A DNA stretch of 52,516 bases from Mesorhizobium sp. (GTDB lineage Bacteria > Pseudomonadota > Alphaproteobacteria > Rhizobiales > Rhizobiaceae): contig NZ_JAFKID010000029.1 of assembly GCF_017306545.1 (NCBI RefSeq), positions 1 through 52,516 of the forward strand, written 5' to 3'. Of this stretch, positions 52,200 through 52,516 are shown piece after piece (the stretch's first letter is position 1; every line of letters begins with the position of its first letter). The translations under genes and the position numbers were made by a program. The notes under the pieces are model-generated. The model ran no database searches. It was not told the origin of the DNA and was given only the letters and a program-made list of their open reading frames with translations.

Positions 52200-52516
52200 G
52201 TCTTGTCCTCTTGGATTGGCTTGGCGCACAGGCGCCGTTGGGCGTGCCATTACCCGTTTCCGGCGCCGCGCGCCACCCCGGCCTGTTGAGCCAGGGTGCC
52301 GATGCGAAACGGAAGACGGCGAACAATAGTTGTAGCCCTTCCTCGCCACGCCCGGATTTTGATCCGTCTGGCCATTGAGCGGTCGGGAGGCGGGGCGAAA
52401 AGCCGAGCCTTCTTGAGTAAACTACGTGGCGCGATCCTCGCGCCCCGCCCGGTGTGTTTTACGTCCAGTCGACCCCCATGCACTATACCCGTCGTACCGC
52501 AACGCGGCTTCGGACG
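52200..52516. other. Upstream region of the ALDH7 gene to the window edge
   Basis: About 317 bases without a convincing gene. A GGCGCG-ATCCT-CGCGCC hairpin lies at 52428-52444. No regulator site with recognisable consensus was found. The open frames seen on the minus strand here have no RBS and look like extensions of noise. Confidence 0.4.

Noticed and set aside
52428-52444. Rho-independent terminator at the right edge
   Set aside because: The GGCGCG/CGCGCC stem is short and no T-run follows on either strand.

Overview
The window is GC-rich chromosomal (or large replicon) DNA of an alphaproteobacterium, most likely a Hyphomicrobiales (rhizobial) species of the Mesorhizobium/Phyllobacteriaceae type. 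The basis is the high GC content, Mesorhizobium-like palindromic intergenic repeats, a PhnWAY 2-aminoethylphosphonate route as known from Sinorhizobium, ccoNOQP organisation, and alphaproteobacterial-style NnrS/NsrR/Nnr genes. This placement is inferred from reading, not from a database search. I recognise no tRNA, rRNA, CRISPR array, transposase, integrase or phage gene.

Layout. (1) 1-450: no gene; hairpins and a long inverted repeat. (2) 452-7679: an APC permease and aldehyde dehydrogenase divergent from an IclR regulator, a Tm-1-like/UPF0261 protein, a HAD hydrolase and a class III aminotransferase, apparently an amine or amino-acid catabolic unit. (3) 7737-18231: the homoprotocatechuate (hpa) pathway. 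hpaA diverges from hpaBC; an MHYT-GGDEF-EAL gene and the repressor gene hpaR lie on the minus strand; hpaF-E-D-G-H follow. hpaI and a 4-hydroxyphenylacetate transporter are not present. (4) 18457-20867: cydAB (CIO-type quinol oxidase), bracketed by rhizobial repeats. (5) 21022-27056: a nitric-oxide-related block: nnrS, a Crp/Fnr regulator of the Nnr/Dnr type, then a minus-strand operon of an NnrS/oxidase-like membrane protein, a double DUF2249 protein, a SufT/DUF59 protein, a group III truncated haemoglobin and NsrR, with a striking palindrome at its head. (6) 27062-32658: ccoS, a DUF2189 membrane protein, a small coupled membrane protein, ccoPQON, and an FNR-box-controlled universal stress protein. 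(7) 32762-34153: a Tat-exported multicopper oxidase. (8) 34168-44842: 2-aminoethylphosphonate import (phnSTUV), a PbfA-like lyase, phnY, phnA, phnW and a divergent LysR regulator. (9) 44904-48770: an M81 peptidase and RidA protein divergent from a D-serine dehydratase/D-threonine aldolase-like PLP enzyme and an NTF2-like protein. (10) 48807-50454: an ECF sigma factor, a DUF4142 protein and a cupredoxin, with two matching ECF-type promoters. (11) 50685-52199: an ALDH7-type aldehyde dehydrogenase.

How it works together. Regions 2 and 3 could form one route: amine uptake, transamination, aldehyde oxidation, then ring hydroxylation and meta-cleavage of 4-hydroxyphenylacetate; linking the two is inference. 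Regions 4 to 6 read as a low-oxygen/NO module: two high-affinity terminal oxidases, NO-responsive regulators (NsrR, Nnr type), a truncated haemoglobin, Fe-S maintenance and poorly characterised partners. Region 8 is a complete import-plus-catabolism system for 2-aminoethylphosphonate, probably extended to its hydroxylated analogue, with a candidate LysR operator shared by its two transcription units.

The best candidates for undescribed biology are the NsrR-headed operon at 23509-26663 with its palindrome, the duplicated ECF promoter, the shared phn operator, and the APC/IclR/Tm-1-like/HAD/aminotransferase cluster.
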